Assembly (NCBI GenBank): GCA_018397055.1
Contig: JAGTQS010000025.1
Coordinates: 1 to 19,348 of the forward strand
DNA: 19,348 nucleotides
Reading direction: 5' to 3'
From: Candidatus Bathyarchaeota archaeon
GTDB lineage: Archaea; Thermoproteota; Bathyarchaeia; Bathyarchaeales; DTEX01
Shown here: one piece after another, positions 13,158 to 19,348 of the stretch
How the letters are laid out: every line of letters begins with the position of its first letter
Numbering within the stretch: position 1 is the stretch's first letter
Position numbers and translations under genes: made by a program
The notes under the pieces: model-generated
Seen by the model: only the letters and a program-made list of their open reading frames with translations
Database searches by the model: none
Told to the model about the DNA's origin: nothing

Positions 13158-14267
13158 TTATACGATTACCATCGATTTTAGAATGTGAACTACCATCCTA
13201 CAAGGTAGGGATGGCTTCTCCGATATATAGCATTCGGAGTTAAGCGTTGGTTCACAAGCAACGCCAGACAAAGGCATATAGCCTAAGTCCCTCTCAAACT
13301 TCTTTCCGATGTTGATGGCTCCGTTTAGGTCAGCGTTGTACTCGCCGTGGTAAGGGCAAACGAACAATCCTTGCGTTTTGCGATTGCCATCGCAACCGCA
13401 GACATGGCATGTTTGACTGGTGTAGGCTTCGCTTGTGGATACTACGAGTATTCCCTGTTGAATTGCCTTGTACTCTATCATCATCGACAAACGGTGGAAC
13501 GGCATGTTACTAACGATTCTATTGAACCTTTTGCCTTTTCCTCTTGCTCTATCTCTAATACCGTGCAGATTGCCGATTACGATTATGGCGTTTTCTCGTT
13601 TTGCTTCCTCAACGATAGCCTTAGAAATCTTATGCAAGATGGCGTTAACCTTCCGCCTTTCAGTATGTCCAACTTTCTTGATGGTCTTCAACGCTTTCTT
13701 TTCACCAAGCCTTTTACGGAGCCAAGCGTAGTGTCTGCGGATGCCGCGGGCAGTCTTGCCATAGAAGCGTGGATGAGAGATTTTGCCGTTGCAGAGCAAC
13801 ACGGTTGATGCAATGGTTCTCTCACCCAAATCTACAGCAAGAAGTTTATGGAAAGATGTAGTTATGGAAACCTCAAACTTAATTGCAACGTTCAAGTAAA
13901 ATCTATTATCTCTGCGATACAATTTTGATTCGCAAACCTTGTATTTCTCTGGAAACGACCTGTGCAGTTTGATAGCTACCCAAAGCTTCCTCGTAGCCTT
14001 CACTGGAATCTTAGCCCAATACTCTGAAACCTTGTTACCTACTCGCTTGATTTTGAGAAGGTCATTTCTTATGCTTAACGGATACTCTTTGCCTTTCTTG
14101 ACAACTTTGTAGAATCGTCGAGCTTGCTGTTTGTTGGCAGAGTGTAAGCCTAAATCTTCGCCCGTCTGTAAGAAATATTGAAGCTTCTCGTATTCATCAT
14201 TGAGAAACTGTTGCTTCAGCTTCGTTAATGCGACTATTCCGCATTGTATCGTCAGCGAGGTTTCCAT
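13158..14267 (-). CDS. tnpB: TnpB, RNA-guided nuclease of the IS605-type element
   Basis: A 369-residue OrfB/TnpB protein, the ancestor type of Cas12. The RuvC-I aspartate is D146 in AVDLGERTIAS. RuvC-II reads IIVIGNLHGIRDR, with glycine 232 where most TnpBs have the catalytic glutamate; E265 in MMIEYKA may replace it. RuvC-III has D313 in YNADLNGAINI. The zinc ribbon is C287/C290 plus C304/H307, the last being His instead of Cys. The N-terminal half would bind the omega-RNA. The ATG at 14267 lies about 26 bp from its TATA on the minus strand, so the mRNA is probably leaderless. The last ten or so codons probably run past the element end into flanking DNA. tnpA diverges from it. Confidence 0.88.
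   Translation of the reverse strand: METSLTIQCGIVALTKLKQQFLNDEYEKLQYFLQTGEDLGLHSANKQQARRFYKVVKKGKEYPLSIRNDLLKIKRVGNKVSEYWAKIPVKATRKLWVAIKLHRSFPEKYKVCESKLYRRDNRFYLNVAIKFEVSITTSFHKLLAVDLGERTIASTVLLCNGKISHPRFYGKTARGIRRHYAWLRKRLGEKKALKTIKKVGHTERRKVNAILHKISKAIVEEAKRENAIIVIGNLHGIRDRARGKGKRFNRIVSNMPFHRLSMMIEYKAIQQGILVVSTSEAYTSQTCHVCGCDGNRKTQGLFVCPYHGEYNADLNGAINIGKKFERDLGYMPLSGVACEPTLNSECYISEKPSLPCRMVVHILKSMVIV
13193..13214 (-). repeat. Subterminal hairpin at the tnpB (right) end
   Basis: On the minus strand CCATC (bulged C) CTAC, loop CTT, then GTAG GATGG: nine pairs with one bulged base. It overlaps the 3' end of tnpB. In this family the right-end hairpin is recognised by TnpA and is part of the omega-RNA scaffold that guides TnpB. 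Confidence 0.65.
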
Positions 14268-14268
14268 A

Positions 14269-14297
14269 CTTTTAAATACAACCTATAGGTATTTAAC
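14269..14297. promoter_or_regulatory. Mirror-image divergent promoter of tnpA and tnpB
   Basis: TTAAATAC (14272-14279) and GTATTTAA (14289-14296) form a perfect 8-bp inverted repeat around AACCTATAG. Each arm is a TATA box for the gene beyond the other arm: the left arm is 27 bp before the tnpA ATG (14302), the right arm 26 bp before the tnpB ATG (14267). Both transcripts would be leaderless or nearly so, and the two promoters cannot be used at the same time. Confidence 0.6.
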
Positions 14298-14301
14298 TAA
14301 T

Positions 14302-14715
14302 ATGGGAAGAACAAGCTCAGCAACCTACAACATCAATTACCACTTAGTATGGTGTCCAAAATACCGAAAACCAATTCTTGAAAAGCCAGAAGTTAAACAG
14401 TTCCTTGAAGAACAAATCCACACTATAGCAGCAACTAAAGGCTTTGAAGTTTTAGCCCTTGAAATCCAACCTGACCATATACACCTATTCGTCTCAGCAC
14501 CACCATTCGACTCTCCGACAGAAATTGTTAAAGTATTCAAAGGAGTAACAGCACTACGACTATTCAAAAAATTTCCAGAATTGCGAAACGAATTTTGGAG
14601 GGGAAAACTGTGGAGTCCAAGCTATTATGTGGGAACAGCAGGACAAGTCTCAGCAGAAACAATATGCAAATACATCGAAGAACAGAAAACGCAATTCATC
14701 CACTCAACTTGTTGA
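14302..14715 (+). CDS. tnpA: TnpA, Y1 (HUH) transposase of the IS200/IS605 family
   Basis: A 137-residue transposase that cuts and joins single-stranded DNA at the element ends through a 5'-phosphotyrosine. The protein begins TYNINYHLVWCPKYRKPIL near residue 8, the family's typical opening. The HUH motif is H59-I-H61 in QPDHIHLFVS; the catalytic tyrosine is expected at Y124 in ICKYIEEQ. The length is normal for the family. A longer frame from 14200 exists, but the first 34 codons overlap tnpB on the other strand, and the ATG at 14302 matches both the homologous start and the promoter position. The 3' end overlaps the left-end hairpin at 14701-14718, including the stop codon. Confidence 0.93.
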   Translation: MGRTSSATYNINYHLVWCPKYRKPILEKPEVKQFLEEQIHTIAATKGFEVLALEIQPDHIHLFVSAPPFDSPTEIVKVFKGVTALRLFKKFPELRNEFWRGKLWSPSYYVGTAGQVSAETICKYIEEQKTQFIHSTC

Positions 14716-14718
14716 GTG
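14701..14718. repeat. Subterminal hairpin at the tnpA (left) end
   Basis: CACTCAA and TTGAGTG form a perfect 7-bp stem with loop CTTG, overlapping the tnpA stop codon. It is the expected TnpA-binding structure at the left end of a divergent IS605-type element. Confidence 0.65.
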
Positions 14719-14720
14719 GT

Positions 14721-14738
14721 CTTCTTGCTGAAGTTTTT
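14721..14738 (+). terminator. Short hairpin and T-run after tnpA
   Basis: CTTC (14721-14724) pairs with GAAG (14730-14733), followed by five T at 14734-14738. It directly follows the left-end hairpin and could end the tnpA transcript just before the promoter of the next gene. Confidence 0.35.
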
Positions 14739-14739
14739 C

Positions 14740-14748
14740 TTATAAAAG
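14740..14748 (+). promoter_or_regulatory. TATA box of the mannonate-dehydratase-like gene
   Basis: TTATAAAAG is about 26 bp before the ATG at 14770 and there is no ribosome site, so the mRNA is probably leaderless. It lies at the estimated outer edge of the insertion sequence. Confidence 0.6.
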
Positions 14749-14769
14749 CGGATAGGCAGTGGTAAAAAG

Positions 14770-15726
14770 ATGAAAATTTCTGTGTGGAGTAGAAGCCTTT
14801 CAGACTCTTACCTTAGGCTCATGGCTCAGCTTGGCGTAGATTGCATCGACTTTAACCAGGGAACGGACTTTCCAGGAGTTAGAGAAGGTGGATACCCAGA
14901 TTTGGAGGAAGTTAAGAAAATAAAGAACAGAATCCGCTCATTCGGTTTGGAGATCAACCGCGTAACTCTGCCCGATATAACGGAAAAGTTCATGAAGGAC
15001 AGGGAAGGCGGATTACAAGAACTGGAAAACACGTGCCGAGCCTTGAAGGTTTTTGGTGAAGCTGAGGTTCCTCTTGCAAGGCAGCGTTTTGCAGGTGAAA
15101 CTGTTGAAAAGGGCATAATTCACTATAAATCAACGCGTAGAGGCGGATACCTTTCCCGAGGAGAGAAACTGGATTCAATCCAGCAACAAGATACCTTAAC
15201 GAAGGAAGATGCTGAAGATTGGTGGAGGCACTTCCGTATTGTATTCAAAGAACTTGTTTCTATAGCAGAAGATTACAACGTGAAACTTGGTGTACACCCG
15301 TCTGACCCGCCTTTACCATGGTCACCTATAGACACTGTTGGTTTTGGCCGCGTCATCGACGAGTTTCCAAGCAAAGTGGTCGGCTACATATACTGCTGCG
15401 GAACAAGAGGCGAAGATGTCGGACAAGAATTGGTTCTTGATGAGATACGGAAATATGGCCGCAAAGGACGAATCTTTGAGGTTCACTTTCGCAACATTAA
15501 AGGCGGCTTATCCTCGCACGGCTGGTTTGAAGAAACACTTCTCGATGAAGGAGACATGAGCATGTTCAAAATCCTGCATGCCCTAAGGGAGGTCGGCTTT
15601 GAAGGCTGTCTTAACCCCGACCATGTCCCTTTTTTGGAAGGCGACGATGAGCGTGTCTGCCACGGCCTTGCTTATTCAGTTGGGTTTATAAAAGCCCAGC
15701 TAAAAGCTCTTGAGGCTTTGTCCTAA
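14770..15726 (+). CDS. Mannonate dehydratase (UxuA)-family TIM-barrel enzyme
   Basis: A 318-residue protein of the xylose-isomerase-like TIM-barrel superfamily. Four potential metal ligands, H176 (LGVHPSDPP), C210 (YIYCCGT), H239 (FEVHFRN) and D284 (LNPDHVPF), have the order and spacing of the Mn-binding set in UxuA, which removes water from D-mannonate to give 2-keto-3-deoxygluconate in glucuronate breakdown. The closing E-G-D-M-S-M-F-K-I-L-H-A-L segment also resembles UxuA, where a (D/E)xGxxDM stretch precedes the final strand. The protein is shorter than bacterial UxuA (about 350-400 residues), mostly in the middle insertion. No uronate isomerase or KDG kinase/aldolase gene is nearby, so the true substrate may be a related sugar acid. 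It starts at ATG 14770, likely leaderless. Confidence 0.75.
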   Translation: MKISVWSRSLSDSYLRLMAQLGVDCIDFNQGTDFPGVREGGYPDLEEVKKIKNRIRSFGLEINRVTLPDITEKFMKDREGGLQELENTCRALKVFGEAEVPLARQRFAGETVEKGIIHYKSTRRGGYLSRGEKLDSIQQQDTLTKEDAEDWWRHFRIVFKELVSIAEDYNVKLGVHPSDPPLPWSPIDTVGFGRVIDEFPSKVVGYIYCCGTRGEDVGQELVLDEIRKYGRKGRIFEVHFRNIKGGLSSHGWFEETLLDEGDMSMFKILHALREVGFEGCLNPDHVPFLEGDDERVCHGLAYSVGFIKAQLKALEALS

Positions 15727-15824
15727 ATGTTTATGTTGAGAAAATACGATAATTTTTTTGTCATATATGAACGTCGCAGTTTCTTTAAATAAGAGAAATG
15801 AAGGCTTTCTGTGATTTTATGTTG

Positions 15825-17789
15825 TTAGTATGGTAGTAACCAGATTGACTTGTTTAACAAAGTAATTATTGGGATGATTGTTGAGATTACACCATCTCCA
15901 ATTAGGAATCCAATTACTATGAACCCTTTGTTTGAGTCCCAGAATTGACGGCCAATACTTTTTCCTATTATATACGAGATTAATGAACCAATAAAGACGG
16001 CAAAAATGTACGAGGTTTGAGTTGGTGGAAACGCTCCTAACATCACAATAGAGAAGTACGGTCTATGCAAGACAAAGTCCGAAATGAGGTAAAGGATCGT
16101 TGATATGCTGAACCCTGTAACCATAAACGTTGGTACCTCAATCTTAATTGGGCCGCCGCCAAGATTTAGGTCAAGCAGGTACTTTGGCCCAAACAGGTTT
16201 CCAGTCCACAACCAAGATTGCCAACGCCAGAAGTTCATGGCTTCAACAGGCCATGTTGCCACCGTCGCTGTGTAAGTCCATCCTGGAATGGGATTAAGGC
16301 GCCAAAATATTGAAACAAAAATGAAACTGCCAACAAGCCCCAATATTATAAGCAGAAAGTATGTTTTCGTATATTCTTTAACGTCTTCTTTAACCATTGA
16401 AGCCATCAGAAGCTGCTGGGTGACTCCTGAACCGCCGAGAAACAGAAACATTTCTTGTGGAAGGAACCATATGTCAAGCCCCCTGTATCCGCTATAGTAG
16501 ATCATGGTTTCACGAAGATAGGGCACGCTTGCACCAAAGGTGACTCCTGCCGAATATGTCTGTAGAAGGGTCATTATGAATGAAATTCCCAAGGTAAAGA
16601 GGATTAGGACCCATATTGGGAAATTAGGAACAAGTATCATCGTCAAAACTATGGAGCACGATGCAGTTCCAATGAAAATTAGAAGTAGATTTCTGCCATT
16701 AAGCCACCATTCAGTAGGGCCTGTTCTGCTAAAGGATTGCCCTATGCCTTTAAAGGCTCTAATGACGGTTTTGTATCTGATGAGAAGCGGAATGATTGCT
16801 ACCGCTAGTCCCCATCCTATGGCAAGGCTGTTCCAGAAATACAATGCTGACATGTTGGTTATCCATATCATTCCTCTTCCTGCAGCCCACTTACTTTCAG
16901 CTGGCCAAAGGTCATTAATTGTGATGTAGGGATTGCCGCCGAGATAGATTGCAACAGACATAATGAACATCGCTGCTGTGATGTCTAACGGGAGGATAAA
17001 ACCGGAAACATATAACAGAAGGTTTGGCGAGATGCAGAATGAGGCCCCTGGTAGGGCGTTTTCTATGGCTGCTGTCAAATCAATTATTTGGTTTCGGGGA
17101 ACAAATTCTTGGCCTCCGCCCATTATTGTATTAAATCCTGTTGTTGCAAAACCGTAAATTACTCCGCCTATTATGGCTAAGGCAATAAGCCTTATTTTGT
17201 CTAATTGCCTTTCTCCGAACGCTAACATGGTACGCGCGTCCCAAGATGCTAAGGGGAAGGCTAGCTTCTCTTCTCGAACGTAAAGGCTGTAGGCTAAGAG
17301 GCCTAATGCATAATTGGCTATGGCGGATAACAAAACAGGTATGAAAATGCTTACCAGTATAGGTAATGCCCATGCTATGTCAAAAAACGTACGGTTAAAC
17401 ATGACTCTTTCAGCGTCTACCCCGAGTGGAGAGAAGAAGGCTGGAACGGCTTGTTGAAGCCCAAACAATTTTGCTATTTCTGAGTTGGCAAAGTACTGGT
17501 TTCTTAATAGATACGCAAAGTAGTAACCTGTATTCATCAATCCGACTGATTCAACTATTCTGATTATGAAAATTTCTTTTGAGGTAAGCGGGACTCCCCA
17601 TAGCCTTGTGAGCCCAATCCATAGAAGAACTATTGTCCAACTCATCATTCCACCCCAGAAAGCAAGTCCCCAAATGCCGTTGACAAGCCAGTTGTAAACG
17701 ATGGCTGGCTGTATTACGAATATTATGAAGACGAAGGCAAGCATTGCACGCCAAGTTAAACCTTTACTGTATCGGTCTTCTTGCTTCAT
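15825..17789 (-). CDS. Large polytopic membrane protein, possibly OPT-like transporter
   Basis: A 654-residue protein with roughly 14-16 hydrophobic segments spread over its whole length. A basic N-terminus (MKQEDRYSKGLTWR) is followed by the first segment. Features include EKLAFPLASWDARTM near residue 180, which resembles the cytoplasmic loop after an early helix group in oligopeptide-transporter-like (OPT) proteins, and GYRGLDIWFLPQEMFLFLGG in the second half. I cannot name a substrate; a DUF-type family related to OPT is the best guess. I chose ATG 17789 over the ATG 18 bp upstream because it overlaps the preceding stop as ATGA and has GGAGG just before it. It is co-transcribed and translationally coupled with the FtsX-type gene. 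It converges with the mannonate-dehydratase-like gene over a 98-bp gap in which I see nothing notable. Confidence 0.65.
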   Translation of the reverse strand: MKQEDRYSKGLTWRAMLAFVFIIFVIQPAIVYNWLVNGIWGLAFWGGMMSWTIVLLWIGLTRLWGVPLTSKEIFIIRIVESVGLMNTGYYFAYLLRNQYFANSEIAKLFGLQQAVPAFFSPLGVDAERVMFNRTFFDIAWALPILVSIFIPVLLSAIANYALGLLAYSLYVREEKLAFPLASWDARTMLAFGERQLDKIRLIALAIIGGVIYGFATTGFNTIMGGGQEFVPRNQIIDLTAAIENALPGASFCISPNLLLYVSGFILPLDITAAMFIMSVAIYLGGNPYITINDLWPAESKWAAGRGMIWITNMSALYFWNSLAIGWGLAVAIIPLLIRYKTVIRAFKGIGQSFSRTGPTEWWLNGRNLLLIFIGTASCSIVLTMILVPNFPIWVLILFTLGISFIMTLLQTYSAGVTFGASVPYLRETMIYYSGYRGLDIWFLPQEMFLFLGGSGVTQQLLMASMVKEDVKEYTKTYFLLIILGLVGSFIFVSIFWRLNPIPGWTYTATVATWPVEAMNFWRWQSWLWTGNLFGPKYLLDLNLGGGPIKIEVPTFMVTGFSISTILYLISDFVLHRPYFSIVMLGAFPPTQTSYIFAVFIGSLISYIIGKSIGRQFWDSNKGFIVIGFLIGDGVISTIIPIITLLNKSIWLLPY

Positions 17790-19348
17790 GCTCCTCCAAT
17801 CCTCCACGTTTTCATTGCTCTATCAATATATTTTTGCTGTTCGCTAGGTCGAAGAGCTCTCCAAATTAGGAATTGTTTACGAATTATGTCGAGAAGCGAC
17901 TTATTAGTGGTAATCCAAAGGCTTTCTAATCCGTTAATTCTTGTTATTAGGATCTCGAATCCATACTTGTCAGCTGCTACAGGCCGACTAATAACCTCAA
18001 AGTCTTGGATAATTCCAGCGTCAAAAGGCGAAAGCTGAAGCCTAACATTCAGGATTCTTTCGTTGCCTCTATGAAGTAGTTGAGATGCCCTTAAAAGCAT
18101 AAATGGACCTGTCCGCTCAGTTGCAGAGGCTTCAAAAAACTCACTTAAGAAACCTAAAACGCCAATTGCTTCATTTGTTGTAGCGCTAAACGGTAAGCCT
18201 ATGCTCCAAAGGTTACCTACAGGTTTACTTCCTATCCTCCATTTCCTTAAAAGTGATGGAGTAACTAGCTTTGACGCTTTCGTAACGGGGTAAACTGAGG
18301 ACAACATTGTTGCTAGCATCATTATACCCATGACTATGATGACTACTCCAGAAGAAACGTTAGGTATCAAATCCTTGGGGAAAACATTCATGTTCCACAT
18401 CAAAGCGGTTACGCTGGCACCAGTAAAGTAGCCCATAAAACTTCCGAGGAAGGCTAATGCTATGCTTTCAGTTACGAAGATGGCTCCAATATGGTGTGGC
18501 GATAATCCCACAGTGCTTAAGGTTCGAATCTCACGAATTCGCTCGTAAACAGCGCTGAGCATCATGGAAAGAAGGGTTAAAGACGAAAGAAATAGCGGAA
18601 TAACCATGTTCTCCTCTCCTCTAAGCATATATATTGACCTTGTCGTAATCTGACGGGCATTACCTCTCCCTTGCGTTCCATATGAAACCACAAAGTTTTG
18701 TAATGTAAGAACCAAATCAAACGCTCTGTCCATCAATGCAGATTCGTCCACGGTCGTTGATTCCGTCTTTAAAGAAATAATGTTTGGTTGAATGTTCATG
18801 TAGTCCTTCGCAAACTCATATGGAACTATGATAACTGAAGATAAATCATAAGGAGAGTAAACTCCTGAACCAGCAACGAATGCCTGGGGAGGCAGAAGAC
18901 TACTCTGGTCTAAATCTGTTGATAAAGCAGCGTTTCCCAAGTCGTTAGAGACAATGCACCATACCGTGACGTTAATTCCCCAAAGGTTAAGCTTGGTGCC
19001 ACGTGTAACGTTTATGCCAAGGTCGCCGCTTAACTGTTGAGCAAGCCTGTCAGAAATGATTATTGCGTTTTTCATTCCAGGCTCAAAGGGTTCTCCAAGT
19101 CCAGGAATCCTTGCCCCCTCTAGAAGTCTTGACTCTTCAGGCGTTATTGCTAAAATAGCTCTCACAGCAGATGTTGTCGCTTTCCACGAAATAAACATGT
19201 TTTGTCCAGCTGGATATATCCACGCTCTGGGGTTACATTGAAATTCTGCTAACCCTTCTGAGACTATGTCCTGTACTGCTAAAAGATAACTTTCTGTGAT
19301 CGTTCCCGAAATTGCATATGCAACATCCCTTCTGAAAATTATGCCAGT
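17786..19348 (-). CDS. FtsX-like permease with C-terminal soluble domain (5' end outside the window)
   Basis: The frame is open from the window edge (19348) to TGA at 17786-17788, at least 520 residues; the N-terminus is beyond the edge. The visible part begins in an extracellular MacB-type periplasmic-core region (R-D-V-A-Y-A-I-S-G-T onwards), with E-P-G-M-K-N-A-I-I-I-S and the G-T-K-L-N-L-W strand. It continues into the FtsX domain: a hydrophobic segment, the cytoplasmic loop YERIREIRTLSTVGLSPHHI, then further membrane segments and YPVTKASKLVTPSLLRKW. About 150 residues follow as a soluble tail, unusual for MacB/LolC permeases, which end soon after the last helix. No ATPase gene is visible in the window; it may lie upstream. 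It is translationally coupled (ATGA) to the polytopic protein gene. Confidence 0.8.
   Translation of the reverse strand, partial: TGIIFRRDVAYAISGTITESYLLAVQDIVSEGLAEFQCNPRAWIYPAGQNMFISWKATTSAVRAILAITPEESRLLEGARIPGLGEPFEPGMKNAIIISDRLAQQLSGDLGINVTRGTKLNLWGINVTVWCIVSNDLGNAALSTDLDQSSLLPPQAFVAGSGVYSPYDLSSVIIVPYEFAKDYMNIQPNIISLKTESTTVDESALMDRAFDLVLTLQNFVVSYGTQGRGNARQITTRSIYMLRGEENMVIPLFLSSLTLLSMMLSAVYERIREIRTLSTVGLSPHHIGAIFVTESIALAFLGSFMGYFTGASVTALMWNMNVFPKDLIPNVSSGVVIIVMGIMMLATMLSSVYPVTKASKLVTPSLLRKWRIGSKPVGNLWSIGLPFSATTNEAIGVLGFLSEFFEASATERTGPFMLLRASQLLHRGNERILNVRLQLSPFDAGIIQDFEVISRPVAADKYGFEILITRINGLESLWITTNKSLLDIIRKQFLIWRALRPSEQQKYIDRAMKTWRIGGA

Larger units (their letters stand above)
13183..14737. 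mobile_element. IS200/IS605-family insertion sequence (divergent tnpA/tnpB)
   Basis: It holds a Y1 (HUH) transposase gene and a divergent tnpB, the layout of IS605. Subterminal hairpins are present at both sides, at 13193-13214 next to the tnpB end and 14701-14718 next to the tnpA end. The boundaries are estimates only: in studied members the cut lies about 10 nt outside the tnpB-side hairpin and about 19 nt outside the tnpA-side hairpin. The family makes no inverted repeats or target duplications, so the ends need a second copy or an empty site. The element sits between arsM and the mannonate-dehydratase-like gene and seems recent: both genes are intact. Confidence 0.75.

Noticed and set aside
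13347..13808. Plus-strand open frames of 153 and 87 codons inside tnpB, and other long opposite-strand frames in the PKD, valS and membrane-protein genes
   Set aside because: They are shadows of well-supported genes and their proteins resemble no family.
13158..14267. TnpB-like nuclease-dead repressor (TldR)
   Set aside because: Two of the three RuvC acidic residues and most of the zinc ribbon are kept, a substitute glutamate is possible, and the gene still pairs with tnpA between hairpin ends. An active element is more likely.

Overview
The window looks like a chromosome segment from an archaeon. The signs are: AT-rich TATA elements about 25 bp ahead of genes or ahead of short leaders; frequent TTG starts, some with GGAGG-type ribosome sites; apparently leaderless genes; an archaeal-type UMP kinase and an archaeal-type valyl-tRNA synthetase; and a tRNA-Leu interrupted by two introns that fold into bulge-helix-bulge-like junctions. 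The uroporphyrinogen-decarboxylase/MtaA-like protein, flavodoxin, PKD surface protein and IS200/IS605 element would fit an uncultivated Thermoproteota lineage such as Bathyarchaeia. That placement is an inference.

Layout. 1-99: the tail of an integrase-type transposase. 177-752: a GNAT acetyltransferase. 995-3463: valS, preceded by a leader with a strong long-range stem. 3498-4304 (minus): a metallo-beta-lactamase-fold hydrolase, divergent from pyrH (4456-5130). 5363-6469: an FG-GAP/VCBS beta-propeller. 6538-6678: tRNA-Leu(CAA) with two introns. 6876-8901: a URO-D/MtaA-family protein, a flavodoxin and a small membrane protein. 9297-11983 (minus): one large secreted PKD-repeat gene, now split by two single-base frameshifts. 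12310-13140: arsM. About 13180-14740: an IS605-type element with divergent tnpA and tnpB and hairpin ends. 14770-15726: a mannonate-dehydratase-family TIM barrel. 15825-19348 (minus): a two-gene membrane operon, with an FtsX-type permease (cut by the window edge) followed by a large polytopic transporter-like protein whose start overlaps its stop as ATGA.

The window is mostly single genes and short operons rather than one pathway. The FtsX/polytopic pair is clearly co-expressed; the flavodoxin and small membrane protein are probably so. I see no CRISPR array, restriction-modification system, toxin-antitoxin pair or recognisable defence island. The most unusual signals are the doubly interrupted tRNA-Leu, the stem-closed RNA ahead of valS, the mirror-image face-to-face promoter of the insertion sequence, the altered catalytic residues of its TnpB, and the PKD domain that appears to be split by an inserted Rossmann-like domain.
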